Assembly: GCF_932526225.1 (NCBI RefSeq)
Contig: NC_064045.1
Location: 2,893,998-2,953,997 of the forward strand
Direction of reading: 5' to 3'
Source: Nematostella vectensis
Taxonomy: Eukaryota > Cnidaria > Anthozoa > Actiniaria > Edwardsiidae
Length of the DNA: 60,000 nt
In this document: piece after piece, positions 20,900 through 32,780 of the stretch
Position numbering within the stretch: position 1 is the stretch's first letter
Layout: the number at the start of each line of letters is the position of its first letter
Translations under genes and position numbers: made by a program
Notes under the pieces: generated by a model
What the model saw: only the letters and a program-made list of their open reading frames with translations
Told to the model about the DNA's origin: nothing
The model's database searches: none

Positions 20900-23800
20900 T
20901 TTCGCATGGTTGATTTAAATTTAAGATTTAAAATTCTAGTTGACGAAATTGATTTGATGAACTAGCAGCCATGCTTTCTGGATCGTAAGGGATGTCTTGG
21001 TCTGTTGCGTAAATGGAGATGATAAAGGTAGTGTATTTCGAGATGACAAAATTGGCTAACGTTTTAGGTTTTTATTTCAGTCCTTTTTCAGAAAAAAATC
21101 CTAACCTAACTTTCTGGTGTTTTACAAAATAAACTTGAGAGTTTATTTTGTTGATTTTATCAATAGAATATTATTCTTGTTTCGTAAAACAGTATGTTAA
21201 CAAAATTGGGAAGCAAAGTAGGAGATATTCTGAAAATGTGCATTTTGTAAATATCGAACAGATTCGTCACCTTTTTTAGCAATTCATCGCGAAAACGCTA
21301 TTAAGTTAAGACGCTGTGTTCTTGCTATTTTGTTAACGGCTCTTTTCTTGGTCTGACATTTCACAAGGCGATGAGTGCAATATGAAAGTGCACTAGCTTT
21401 TCTTACAGTTGAGTTAGCTTTTCTGATGGTTTCCGGAAAATGATCAATACAACACTTATATTTCAAAAACTTTTACCGAAAGAGTCTAATACTCGGTCAA
21501 CATCTAATCAAAAAGCGGAGACTGAATAAGAAAGAATTATAAGGATTAGAAGATAAGAAAGAATTATAGGGATGAAAAGTCGAGACGTGGGCCATTTGCC
21601 TAGCGGAAAAGATAAGATCGTCATTTAATAGAAGAGAACATTAAACTAGAAGGATCTTTAAGCACTAATGCTTGAGGAAACAATAGTTTATGAAGTCATG
21701 ATAAATCGGAAAAGAGAGAGAATTCCTAAAGTCTTTGAATGAACTTTGGCTTTTATGCAGATTCACCGTTAAGAAGTCTTGGATGTTAGTCACGAAGAAA
21801 AGAAAAGTCACGTAAATGCGTTCCCTAAGCGAGATCCTTAAAGCCAAGAATTTAGTGTTGCCGCCTATGGCGTATATTAAGTTGAGAAAACATTAGTCTT
21901 AAAGGCCATAAAGTAGGGACTAATCAGGAATTTTAACGGTGATTATTTCGGAAAGGAATCAATTTTTTATTTGCGTATTTCTACATTTTATATAATATTT
22001 TACATGTTAATGAGGAAATGTATTTTATATCCTTATTGGTCTGAATAGTTATCATTTGATATTACTATTTGCAATTAGGCTTGATTTTTAGAGGTCATGG
22101 AATCCGCCAATTGTATTTAGTGGCCACCATATATTAGAGCTATTTAGAAGACAAATTCATACTTTAAGAGAGAAATCAGTTGCTTAGCGCCGCATAATGA
22201 GGTCTTTCAACTACTTTTTCGTATTGTACTGAAATTATCATAAAACTATCTATTTGTTAAAATATATTACTTTGTCGTCGTTTCTCTTTTTTTGTTTGAC
22301 ATCAAGAAAAATCTAGTGAAAAATGACGGAGGCGGCCTTCAGCTTAACGACTACCTCGTGACGCACAGGGAAAAAAAATAAATTTTGCGAGTTTTCTCTT
22401 GCTTTTACTGAAAACTTATTTTCTGTGTGCTTACAAGAAAATTGTTTTTTCTTAGGCACATATTATTGTCAAAACTTTACACGACCTTATTCGCTCATCA
22501 TTTAAAATCTGTGATGTTGAAATTGAAGCACCCCGCATTCATAATCTAGAGTTTCACAGTGCAGTTTTGCCACTTGATCAAAACAACAACTATGACATAG
22601 TTCACAACGGGGGATATATTCTCGTAATATTTTTGTATCTAAAGCCCGGTTCTTGGAAGAATTTAAAATTCATTTAAAACTCTTAAGACTTAAAAACTAT
22701 TTAGCATTTAAGCGGTAAGAGGATCAATTTTAAAGTAATCGTTGTTTGGAGTGCTTTAAGTCGGTTGCTGCACGCTTTCCGACATAGTTTTTTTATTTTG
22801 CTTACTACCTGCTGGTTTTTGATAATTCTGAAAAAAGCGGATAGCGGAGTACTCAAAACTTCCTCGTTCGCGAGCAATCAGCATTAAAAATTAAACCAAA
22901 TATTAAATACGATTTTTCTATTTCGGCGTTTTGTTTTTCCCGCTGGGACAGAGTGCGAATTGATCATGACCCATAAAAAAAATTAGATATAATTCTAACT
23001 TAATTTCATGAAATAGTATAAAAAAAAACATAAAGAGCTGAATTTAACCCTCGAGGTAATATATATGCAGCAAGCTCATTCAAGTTTTTATTGAAAACCG
23101 GTAGCCGATTCAGAACTTGTTTGTTTTGAATATCAATGAAAGTATTTTTAAAGATAGGATATATATATATTTAAAACCCCCTATATGTAAAATAATAAAC
23201 TTCACTGAATAAAATGACTTTTCGCATAACGAATTGGTTATTTAGCTTTTCGTACGTCGCTTTCCTTAGTTTAATGTTTGCTCATTCACTCTGCATCGCT
23301 TTCAGTATATAGCTTATACGGAAGGAATCCATAACCGAAAAAAGAAAAAAACAAAACATCACTAGAAAAATATGACTCACTTTTCGATGGTACTTTAAGT
23401 TATATCTGATTTGTGTTTTGCACGTTCTCTTTTTTCCGCCTCTCTGAAATTTTAAGCGGCTGAATAAACATGACAAAACAGCGAAAACAGCTCAGGGTTT
23501 GGCTAGCAGCATTTATTACTAAAATGATTTAAATCCAGGGTTGTTTCCGCACGCGTTTAAGTTCTGAGTAAAAGTAAAAATCGAAATTAAGGCTTGTGAC
23601 AGAAAGTGACCAGTTCGCTATATCCCAAAGTACAAGAAGTAGAAATCCCTACCTTCGGTCAAGTTCCAGCCCAGGAAAAAAACAACCCACGAAACCTAAG
23701 GGGGAAAATGACAATAAAATTAGAACTAAGTATTTTCCTTAAACCGTAAATCCGTAGCTTTGAATACTTTCTGTTATAAATATTCATCGTTCCTCTTTCT

Positions 23801-25930
23801 ACTTACCGCAAATTTGTGAGCAGCCATTCTCTAGTATATCCCAGTCTGGGATTCCATTTGTTCACATACTCCTTCCCTTAGACTTTGTATTCCACGAACC
23901 TTGATAAGCAAAAGTGCTATGTATCAATTACTGGGTTTGAGTTGAATTACGCCTCACAAAGTGACATAGAATATTGTAGGACTACCCGTATATTTTTCCC
24001 GCGAAGAGCAGCTGGCAAAATGGTTTCTCGCGGACAACTTAGTGACACCAGAAATAATTGAATACATGATTACATTTGCATTTGATTAAAATTAAAAAGC
24101 GCTGGAGTTTACACGCGTCGGGCTGCTGGGTAGACCTATAGGAATTGCGGAAATGTTAAGATTAGAATTCTTTTTTTCATAATCCATGCGTTTGAGATAA
24201 ACATAGAAGTTCTACAGCAGCGAAGAAATAATGATCGAAAAAAAAGTAAAGCGGAGAATTGCTAAAAAGCGTAAATAACACAAGAACATCGACGATAATT
24301 TGTAGATTTTTATTAAAGCAATTTTCCTAGTTTCCAAAAATAATAACACATATAACACTGGTCACAGAGGGGAACCTAATATCATTTTCCCATAAAACTC
24401 ATCAAACAGACCGTCCCTGACAGCTAACGAGCAGTATTTTACCATGGTATTCTAAGGGCATATTACGATAGTTTTTGTTTTCCCTTTTCAGGGAAGTCAC
24501 GGCACAAAGTTTACAAACTACAATCTCGTGTCCTAGCATTCTTGACGCTATTATTTCACACTAGTTTGTAAATTGAACAGATCCCCTAAATGTAGTTAAG
24601 TATCGTATGCGCCACATTGAACTGTGATACAAATGTCTTTCAATATTTCAAATTGCATTCAAGGTCACATGGTTGGGTATTTAGGGTTTCAAACAAAGCT
24701 GAAAAAGTTTCAAAGCTTTCTTATCTTCTTTCTAAATCATCAAATTTGAGTTGTGATGAATTTGAAGTAACTTTTTTTTTTTAAGAAAAGCTGTCCTGCA
24801 GAGAGCTGTACTGAAAACCCGCCACATTTCAAGGAAAATGTTATTATGCATTATTACTTTGTGGTTTACGCTGTAAATAATTTGATATCACGCTGTTAAG
24901 TCTATCCAGAATAGCAATAAATGGAAATTGATTTATCTCGTAAAATCACAAGAAGCTAAAATGAACCTTTCGCAGTGTATATCGACTAAGTCATCGTTCC
25001 CATGGTAACATTCAAACGGTTTCCCCAGTTGTTTTAATAAAAGAAATTTGTGACAGTTAACTGACGTATTTGTTTAAAAAAATATTGACTCTGGGAATAT
25101 AATTTGAAGGGAAAACGGAAAACTAGGAAATTACTTTGAGGTTATTCAAAGCTGCGAATGAATAGGTGAATAAAAGGTAGATACAAACGCGACTCTATAC
25201 GTAGGTATTAAATCACAAAAACAAACAACAAAATGTTAAAACTCGAAATTTCGCAATTAACAATGAAAAATACCTAGGCTTATATTTTTTCCAGTGGGGG
25301 TATCCTTTTTAAGGGCAAACATGACACGGTTGCCATAGTTACTGTTGACATAGCAAAGCTGCTATTGCTTAATGACGTCTTTGTTCAAAAGCCTTTTCTT
25401 CAAGGCACGCTGTCATTGGTGGGCTCAAGCGTTTCGGTGCTCTAGTCCAAATAGAGAAAGACAGAGGCAAATTGAGAGTCGCGAATATTGATGTCTGCCG
25501 CATTGTACTGCTTTTAAAGCTGTCATATTCGCGACAAATTTGTCAAGGAACAGCCAGAACTTTGCAAATTGACACTAAATGCAGAATTGGGGTCTAAAGA
25601 GGAGGTGAGGTAGATAAAAGCATAAACAATAGCATTTCAAGGGTGATGCTTATGCGACAGAATCATCCAGAAAAAAACATTAGGGGTGAAATCATTTTTA
25701 AGGACCAAAAGTTGCTTTTTTTTTCATGGGGCGGCTATCAAGCAGTATGTCATGTTTTGCGGTTGTTTTTCTTTAATCATTGAGGATATATATATGGTGA
25801 AATGGTGTTTTTACTTAACTTTTGAGCGCTTATTTGAAGGCAGCAAAACTTTTAAAACCTGTTAAATAGTTACGCAAAAATCACGCACTTTCCCCCACTA
25901 AATTGTGCCGTCGCTTTAGAAAGCTCAAGC
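20900..25930. other. 5-kb AT-rich gene desert
   Basis: Both strands were read through. Frames are short and interrupted, with no domain, RNA or element terminus recognised. It is likely intergenic. Confidence 0.55.
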
Positions 25931-26760
25931 GCATACATCGGGCCCCCCTTACCGAAACACGTTTAAATGGCATATTTCGTTGTTTGGATATGTTCTGATG
26001 CCGATAATATCCATTTTAAGAGTTGCTGGCGAAAAATTACTGTTCCTAGTTCCCATTCCTTTTTTAGCCAGCATTTGGTTACGATTTTTTCCCAGCCAGC
26101 AGTGGCTAGGCATTTTAGCACAATAGTAATTGCCCGGATAACCAATCAGGACTTTTTCCCCAAGCATCCGCTCCAGCGCCCCCAAAAATATTCCCAGCAC
26201 AACTAGTTCGACTCCACGAATTTGCCAACAGAACCATTCGGGGCGATTTTTTTCCCAGCAACCGAGGGGTGTAAAAACCTTCCGAGCCAGCAAAAAACGG
26301 GCTGCGGGAACAGAACCGTTTTGTGTTCTTGAAAGCTCATAAATAGAGAGAGACCTTCGCCCGAACTTTGTCCTAACTTTAGCGAGAAATAACATTTGTT
26401 CCCTCGCCTTAAAACAGCTTATAAAGAGACCTTCGCCCGAAATCTTCTAATATAGGGGGAATTAATATTTATTCCGTCGCCTTAGAAAGCTCACCTTCAC
26501 CTGAACCTTAGGGAGGATCAACATTCGTGTTCGCTTTAGAAAAAGCGAAGTTTTCTGCAGCAGAGCAAGAACGCAGGTTGTTCTTTTAATCGGAATATTA
26601 AATGAGTGCAAAATGCAATCCATTCCGGTAACGGGAAGATTTTCTCAAAGCAGCTTGGATATATTTTCACATAATTTACCTCAACTAGACACCAGTGAGA
26701 ATCAATCAGTAAGATGCTAGACATACTGTAACCCACAATGTTCAACAATCATCACTTTCG
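25931..26760. repeat. Low-copy degenerate repeats around AGACCTTCGCCCGAA
   Basis: Segments containing GAGACCTTCGCCCGAA and CCTTAGAAAGCTCA recur about three times between 26330 and 26550, and TTTTTCCCAGC is repeated between 26085 and 26310. A 148-codon minus frame spans part of it with no recognised domain. Confidence 0.4.
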
Positions 26761-26936
26761 GCGACGAAAAGGCCCCGAAGGCGCTAAAGAGATTGAAAAG
26801 TTTGCACAAGCATCTTCTATAGGATATCAGTTCAATTGAATATCCTTAGCAAAAGTAAACACAGACAAGCATTGATCCAAATAGTGATATCACTGATGGG
26901 CTAGCATAGAGACAAATAACGATTTTTATTTTTTTT

Positions 26937-27775
26937 CGGGGTCCGGTATCCATCAAATCGCGCGCTCTGATTGGCTCTCTTGAGGTCCGGTATCCTACGA
27001 TCCGGACCCCGCGATACCGGACCGCTCACCTCACCTCCAAAGCTCGAAATAGTGAGTTTATTTAGAAAAATGATCATCGAAAACTGGATTTTTAATCCCG
27101 AGGTTATAGATCTTCACACTACAACGGCACTTATTTGTAATTTTATCTAGAATCATTGACTTTACGGAAAATCGGCTTCAAACTCCCTGTGTTTTGACAA
27201 TTTCCCGCCACATGCAACGCGCGCGACAATATCAATTTTGCTGAAAGTTTATTTGGGATAAAAAAGGCAGCAAATCGTTTCTTCATACGGAGAAAAACGA
27301 CAAATCACTCTAGGAATTTACCTGCATAACAAGCTTTAACGTACCCACATTCAAGAGAAGTTCTTTAGTGAATATACCTTTGTCTGTGGAGGATTTAAAG
27401 CGAAATAAGACATTTCTACGATCAATTCGACTAAAAAAATTGTAGGTCAAAACCCAGAGAATGTCTTCTTTGAAGGTTCTGTATTTCTGGAGGATTTTTC
27501 TGTAAAGCGTTGTGTGGAAATACAAAATGGAGTTTATTGAATGATCATGAGCGAACAAAATCTTCACGAACATCGACGAAAGTCAGAAGCGAAACCTCGC
27601 CACGTGCGACCATAAGCCCGTAAGGTAAACAAAGTTGGAAATTGTATTGAGGAAAAAATAAATATGTTATTTCCCAGCTAAGGGTCGGTCCGTATCGTGA
27701 AGGCCTCGGTCACGGTATTTCAGGATACGGACCTTCAGTTGGTAAATTCTAACGCGCGCTCTGATTGGCTAATTT
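26937..27775. repeat. Possible MITE ends with GGTCCGGTATC and GCGCGCTCTGATTGGCT
   Basis: GCGCGCTCTGATTGGCT occurs at about 26962 and 27755, each close to GGTCCGTATC/GGTCCGGTATC motifs. Inverted GGTCCGGTATC (26984) and GATACCGGACC (27013) form a short hairpin. This could be one or two small element fragments; no transposase is present. Confidence 0.4.
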
Positions 27776-27805
27776 TCTATGAACAAGAAATGGATATACA
27801 GATTG

Positions 27806-28720
27806 TTAGTTCGTCCATCCAGAGGATGATGACGATGACATCACTTCAGTTGCGTTCGGTGGTGGGCACGGAGAAGACTGATTAGTTCTATTTGTGCACA
27901 GAAACGTCTTTCGCACGTAGGACAGATCTGTGGGTGGCGTGACTTTGGTTTGCCTCTGTTTTCTGGTCGCTCTTTTCTTTTGTGCCAGTTCTACTCTTGT
28001 GCTTCCGTAGTGGCTGGCACCTTTGTGGAGTAAGCTGCGCCATGTGGATCGCTCTTGTGATGCTTTCTCCCAGATGTTGACATCGATGTCGAAGCTCTTT
28101 AAATTTGCCTTGAAGCGCTTGTATTGGCCGCCAGTAGATCTCTTTCCTGAGGCTAGTTCGCTGTAGAAGAGCTTCTTGGGAAGGCGATCATCATCCATGG
28201 GCACAACATGCCAGCCCAGCTGGTTCTTGCCGAGGAGGGTGTAGATGCTCGGCATATCGGCGCGGCTGAGGACCTCGGTGTCTGGTACTTTGTCCTGCCA
28301 TCTGACCTGGAGAATCTTGCGTAAGCAGTTCATGTGAAAGCGGTCCAGCTTCTTGGCATGGGAGCTGTACACTGTCCAGGTTTCGCAGGAGTAGAGTAGT
28401 AAAGGCAGCACGATGGCCTTGTAGACTTTAAGTTTGGTTTTCATGCTCAGTCCCCTTCTTCCCCATACCTTCTTCCTCAGTCTGCCAAACGCTGTGCTAG
28501 CCTTGGCGATTCTACCATCAACTTCAGCATCGATGCACACGGATCTGGAGAGGGTACTGCACAGGTAGGTGAAGGTGTCTACCGCTTCCAGATTCTCTCC
28601 CTTTACTGTGGTGGTCGGCTCGCTGTAGGCTTTGTGGGGGGCTGGCTGATACATCACTTTTGTTTTCTTTATGCTGATGGTGAGTCCAAAGGCATCGCAG
28701 GCAGAGGAGAAGTGGTCCAT
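27806..28720 (-). pseudogene. LINE (non-LTR) reverse transcriptase C-terminal fragment
   Basis: A 304-codon open frame corresponds to the part of a non-LTR reverse transcriptase after the catalytic YxDD. It starts FSSACDAFGLTISIKKTKVM, then VDTFTYLCSTLSRS, MKTKLKVYKAIVLPLLLYSC and SCETWTVYSSHAKKLDRFHM. The catalytic core is absent, so the copy is 5'-truncated, the usual LINE outcome. The family's YLGSTLSR reads YLCSTLSR and the RWAGHVVRM segment is shortened to GWHVVPM. The 3' end runs into GATGACATCATC-type simple sequence. Confidence 0.88.
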
Positions 28721-28983
28721 GCTATAGCTGGCAACAAAACGTTCGCCAGATAAATACTAATAGCGAATTTTTCGGTAACTCTACAACCTTTATAGCGGAG
28801 ACATATATTACATACTCTCTAAAACCACTCATCAATATTCAATAGGCATGTTGATCAATCGGATGTCCTTCTTACTTCATTATTTTCAACAGTTTTGACA
28901 AATAAACACTCATTTGCTTGTCATAATGACGTCATACTAAGTGCTCCTTATTGGGTGACGCATCGAAGCAACATTCTGATGCC

Positions 28984-29187
28984 ATGTAGCTAATCCAGCT
29001 GCTAGAATAATTAAAGACGTGCTTTGGAACCACCCATCAGATGGACTTTTCAAAGAATTAGATTTGGTGCCATTTTATACCAGGTTTAAGCGCATGAAAT
29101 GCATTATGGTATTCAAGATTTTGAATGGCCGTACACCCGAATACATGAAAAACAAACTTGAAGCGCACCATCCTGTTACTCCTTAAC
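28984..29187 (+). pseudogene. LINE reverse transcriptase C-terminal remnant
   Basis: A plus-strand frame reads NPAARIIKDVLWNHPSDGLF, then KELDLVPFYTRFKRMKCIMV and FKILNGRTPEYMKNKL. This is the post-RT tail motif of CR1/Jockey-like LINEs (RAAR..LFKEL..LP...R..K...VYK.LN...P.Y). It is a different family from the 27.8-28.7 kb fragment and in opposite orientation. Confidence 0.75.
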
Positions 29188-29242
29188 CTTGTTTCTTATT
29201 GTAAATAGTCTAAATAATTCTTAGCGGAGCCAGCGCCGCGCG

Positions 29243-29310
29243 GCTCTCCATAGGCATAGAGAAATGCGACTCAGCTTTTTTGGTCACCGCGCGGGTACCC
29301 TCTGGTAGTC
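29243..29310. repeat. Short repeat, inverted partner at 56.97-57.03 kb
   Basis: CTCCATAGGCATAG, ATGCGACT and GGTCACCGCGCGGGTACCCT match in order the reverse complement of about 56965-57035. It may be a terminus shared by two element copies. Confidence 0.5.
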
Positions 29311-29319
29311 GCCAGAGGG

Positions 29320-30250
29320 TTAGAAATGAATACACAATTCGGGATTGCTGAATTCTTTATAAAACCCAGACAGTTACGGTTAAATTTGACTTTTTGTGTT
29401 TGCACTCACGGGAACCCTGCGTCTATTTTTCGAGAGTTTTGCTCTTGCAACTCGCGGCCATCGCCAACCACGGTGGGTTGGGAAAATATTTACATTATTT
29501 TTGCCTTGGTACGCAAACAAGAAAGAAAGAAACACTAAACACTTTTAAAATATAAAGATGTAAAAACGATGGATAGAAGGACTAATGGTGGAATTGAAAT
29601 AAGAAAGTAGCTTTTTGAGGTATGAAAATTCCATATTGTTTTTTACATTTTTTAGCGAAAAAAATCTTTCTTCGATAACTTAAGTAACTTAAAGTTATAA
29701 AATAAAGGGATGCTTTATCAAGTATACCTTCCCACTAATTCAGCTAGGTTTAGCCCATAAAAAAGATAGGGAATTCGTCGGCTTAGTCCGCAAACAAACG
29801 TTCCCTCTTGATAATCACTCACATGCTTTTTCTTTGTTTCAATCAAAGAAGCCTCCATGATAAATTGAAGATAAAAGCAAAAGTGTCCTGTTGTTATTGG
29901 ATAGGATGATCCATTGGCATAAAGACCCCCTAAGAAATAGCAGAATAAATTGAATCTCTGAACACCCTTAAAGGGGTATAGCAGTTGGTAGATTGTAGAA
30001 TCCACATCTACCCTTAGAGTCCCCCACCCTCCTTCGGGGTTCTGCCTTATGCTGTTCTCAAATTTTTCAAGTGAATCTCACTTACAAAAGAAACTCCAAG
30101 CAAGCTGCCAGCTTAGAGAAATAATGCTATGTGGCAGGATGTATATAATGCATTTGTGTATTATGCAGCATAGTGAAAATTAACACATCTGAGTAACAAA
30201 AAACTAGTTTTTTTCTATTGTATGTTTTAGCACACAAATAGCAGGCGTAA
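29320..30250. other. No recognisable gene
   Basis: Short frames only, on either strand. A 95-codon minus frame at 29718-30005 shows no domain I know. Confidence 0.45.
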
Positions 30251-30258
30251 TGCACCAC

Positions 30259-30489
30259 CATGTTATAAACCCCCTGGGGCCGGTTCCTGAAAAGCCGATA
30301 AGCGTTAACCCAGGGTTAAATTTGCCCTTACCTATGATTAAATTTTACCCCCGGATTAGTTCTGTTCCCGAAACGCTGGTTATAGCGCTAAATCTGGATT
30401 AGTTTCGAGGTAAAATCCAACCCTGCTGGCGATGTGGGTTAACTCGCTAACCTACGGTTTAGTTGGCCTAATACAGGCCTCCCAGACTT
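30259..30489. mobile_element. Fragment with GGGGCCGGTTCCTGAAAAGC terminus
   Basis: The segment GGGGCCGGTTCCTGAAAAGC followed by repeated GGTTAA/TTAACCC words resembles termini seen on PIF/Harbinger-type DNA transposons. No matching opposite terminus or transposase was found here, so only a fragment or solo MITE is supported. Confidence 0.35.
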
Positions 30490-30672
30490 TGTAGTAGAAC
30501 TAAAGTTTCATAAAATAAAGTTGCCGACCAAAATACGCTACACAAAAACAATGTAGGGATAAGATAATGTAGGGATAAGACTTTGTAGTAGAACTAAAGT
30601 TTCATAAAATAAAGTTGCCGACCAAAATACGCTACACAAAAACAATGTAGGGATAAGATAATGTAGGGATAA
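30488..30672. repeat. Tandem duplication, about 93 bp twice
   Basis: CTTTGTAGTAGAACTAAAGT with the following 70 bp (GCCGACCAAAATACGC, ACAATGTAGGGATAAGATA) occurs twice in direct succession, starting near 30488 and 30581. Confidence 0.85.
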
Positions 30673-30678
30673 GATAAG

Positions 30679-31304
30679 ATGACAAAAAGCACAACACAAC
30701 CAAAGGCAACAAACAGAAAGCGAAAAAAAAAACACTGCCAAGGTGAGTTATAGACGACGATCTTTTACTGTTGTGCTTTTATAATGCTCGTTTGTTCATG
30801 TTTTTTCCATAATCAATAGGGTACCAAACTCTCAATCTAAAACATCGTACCAGCTTTAGTTTGAAGTCAAGATGACATATTAAAGTCATCCACCCTTGTT
30901 TTGATTGGCCAAAATACCATATACTTGAATGTAGATTGGCTTATAATTTTGGCTTGCACTTGAATGGTTTTTATAAGTTCTATAAATTCAGGCGTAGGTG
31001 AGAATTTAACGACAGAAATACCTAGTTGTTTTGTTACTGTATCAATGTCACTTGTTGGATTTATACATTTGTTTCTAGAGTTTGCTTTGAGAATTCGTGG
31101 TTTAATAAAACAATTTGAGCATTAGTAAGGCTATAAATGGCATGATGGAAATATTGTTTTGAAAGAAAAACAAATACTTAATTGTTTTCACTTTTATTTA
31201 GGTAAAATCAACCAAAGACTACTGAGGGCCATGATTGATGCTAAAGGCTGGAAGGCATGAAAATAGGCAACCATGCTAAAGGGTGGGTGGACCAATATGT
31301 AATG
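30679..31304 (+). pseudogene. Left copy of an inverted paralogous element gene (decayed)
   Basis: Exon 1 reads MTKSTTQPKATNRKRKK up to donor CCAAG|GTGAGT at 30743. The second exon, after TTTATTTAG near 31200, matches KVKPTKDYLRAMIDSKGWK of the minus-strand copy at 55.2 kb but here contains a stop (KDY*). Basic exon 1 suggests a nucleic-acid-binding N-terminus. The copy is split by the Ngaro-like insertion at 31304/31305 and resumes at 35572. Confidence 0.6.
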
Positions 31305-31431
31305 AATTACTAACATACTGTGAAAAGAGTAAACGCGGCTGGGGTTCAACTAATTTATTAAAATCTGCCACTGATCTAAATTACAAGTGAATTATTAATA
31401 ATAATAAAATACGATAAAATGAATAAACCCC
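31305..31431. repeat. Split direct repeat A1 (terminal)
   Basis: Starts AATTACTAACATACTG at the element boundary; identical to A2 by eye. Confidence 0.92.
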
Positions 31432-31452
31432 CACTTGGGAGGGTGGGTGTGG

Positions 31453-31619
31453 TAAAAAGCTAAGCGTGCTCTCAGTTGAATAGGACGGTGAACTGAGCAA
31501 TCACATCACATGCTTGAGATTAAATATCGTATAACCTGGCATTACCAACATGCCATTCTGATTGGTGTACTAATTGATCTACGTTAATAATTACCCATTT
31601 TGACAGGTCAAAATTAACA
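31453..31619. repeat. Split direct repeat B1
   Basis: Starts TAAAAAGCTAAGCGTG and ends CAAAATTAACA, directly abutting A2. It matches B2 with two substitutions. Confidence 0.92.
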
Positions 31620-31746
31620 AATTACTAACATACTGTGAAAAGAGTAAACGCGGCTGGGGTTCAACTAATTTATTAAAATCTGCCACTGATCTAAATTACA
31701 AGTGAATTATTAATAATAATAAAATACGATAAAATGAATAAACCCC
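31620..31746. repeat. Split direct repeat A2
   Basis: Second A copy, adjacent to B1. The B1-A2 junction reproduces B end joined to A start exactly, as expected from the Ngaro/PAT replication model. Confidence 0.92.
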
Positions 31747-31861
31747 AAACCCGAAAAAATAATAAACTAATTAAAAATATGAATAGAAAGAAATAAGAAA
31801 AAAATATATTAATAGAAATAGAATGGCATGAAGAGTATTGACACGTATAACGATAACTGTG

Positions 31862-32735
31862 TTATTGCTTGTTGGCAAGCCTAGTTGTAATAGAATTGAG
31901 AATAGCAAGCTTTTTTCTACTTGATAGAGTTAAGTAGACTAAATATGCATCACTCTTCCAATCACCCTGCGCTTTGATGAATTCAGTCGATGCCCCGCGA
32001 TTAAACGCGAATGTAGCCCCGCCTTTGCGAAAGCTGCGCGACGAAAAATTGGAGGGATTCAGCCCTATGGCATAAACACATTTCTTAAGAAAAGAATTAA
32101 AGTGCGAAGCTAAAACTGGCGTCGTTTGGATGCCGCGAGGAATTACAAAACAGGGACTATTCGGCGCTGCAGGAACTATATCGAAATATCGCTTCAATGC
32201 GGAAACAGGGCAAAGTGGCGAACCTGGTATGGTTGGCAAAGGAATCTCTAAGATCCGCTCCTGAAATTGAAGTGTTTTAGTTCGATAAACCGACAATGCA
32301 TACATGAAATACATTGCGAGAATCAAAATTCTGAACACATTTTAGTAAAATCGTGATGGTTATCGGCAGAGTGTGAGACACCTGATCACCCATCATGCGC
32401 CGAAGTGCTTTCTGTGTCAACACACAATCGTATCCCTGCATAAACGATAAGTCGGCACCTAGCGAATTGTTAACGTGCTTCAAAATGTTGACATAATTAA
32501 TCACCGAGCGATAACACGATAAGGAACGCGAAAGAAATACATGGTACGCTAGATAAGTTTGCTTAGTCACCGGAAATGGCACTAACTGATAATAAGAACA
32601 AAAATGTATATACGCTTGAAGTTGACTTCGCATGTTGCGTTTCGTGGACTCTTGAAAAGCGAAGCGCTGCACCTCATAGGCGTAATGGATGAGTTGCTGA
32701 GAACGATCTGAAAAATAAAATTTAAAATAAACCAA
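31862..32735 (-). pseudogene. Tyrosine recombinase of the Ngaro-like element (deleted, frameshifted)
   Basis: The N-terminal part (32735 to about 32290) is a helical core-binding region (MRSQLQAYIHFCSYYQLVPF, YRSVINYVNILKHVN). The C-terminal part (about 32338 to 31862) has KTLQFQERILEIPLPTIPGS, then SFRKGGATFAFNRGAS and GDWKSDAYLVYLTLSSR, covering box B and the nucleophilic Tyr region. The two lie in different frames. The segment normally carrying the first catalytic Arg is missing at the junction near 32.29 kb, consistent with a deletion. The recombinase would integrate the circular cDNA; this copy should be inactive. Confidence 0.85.
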
Positions 32736-32780
32736 AGAAGATATGTATGAACTAAAAGGATACTTGAGACATAAAATATA

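Noticed and set aside
25949-26395. 148-codon minus-strand ORF
   Set aside because: It lies over low-copy degenerate repeats, with no domain and no splice or conservation evidence. A chance frame is more likely.
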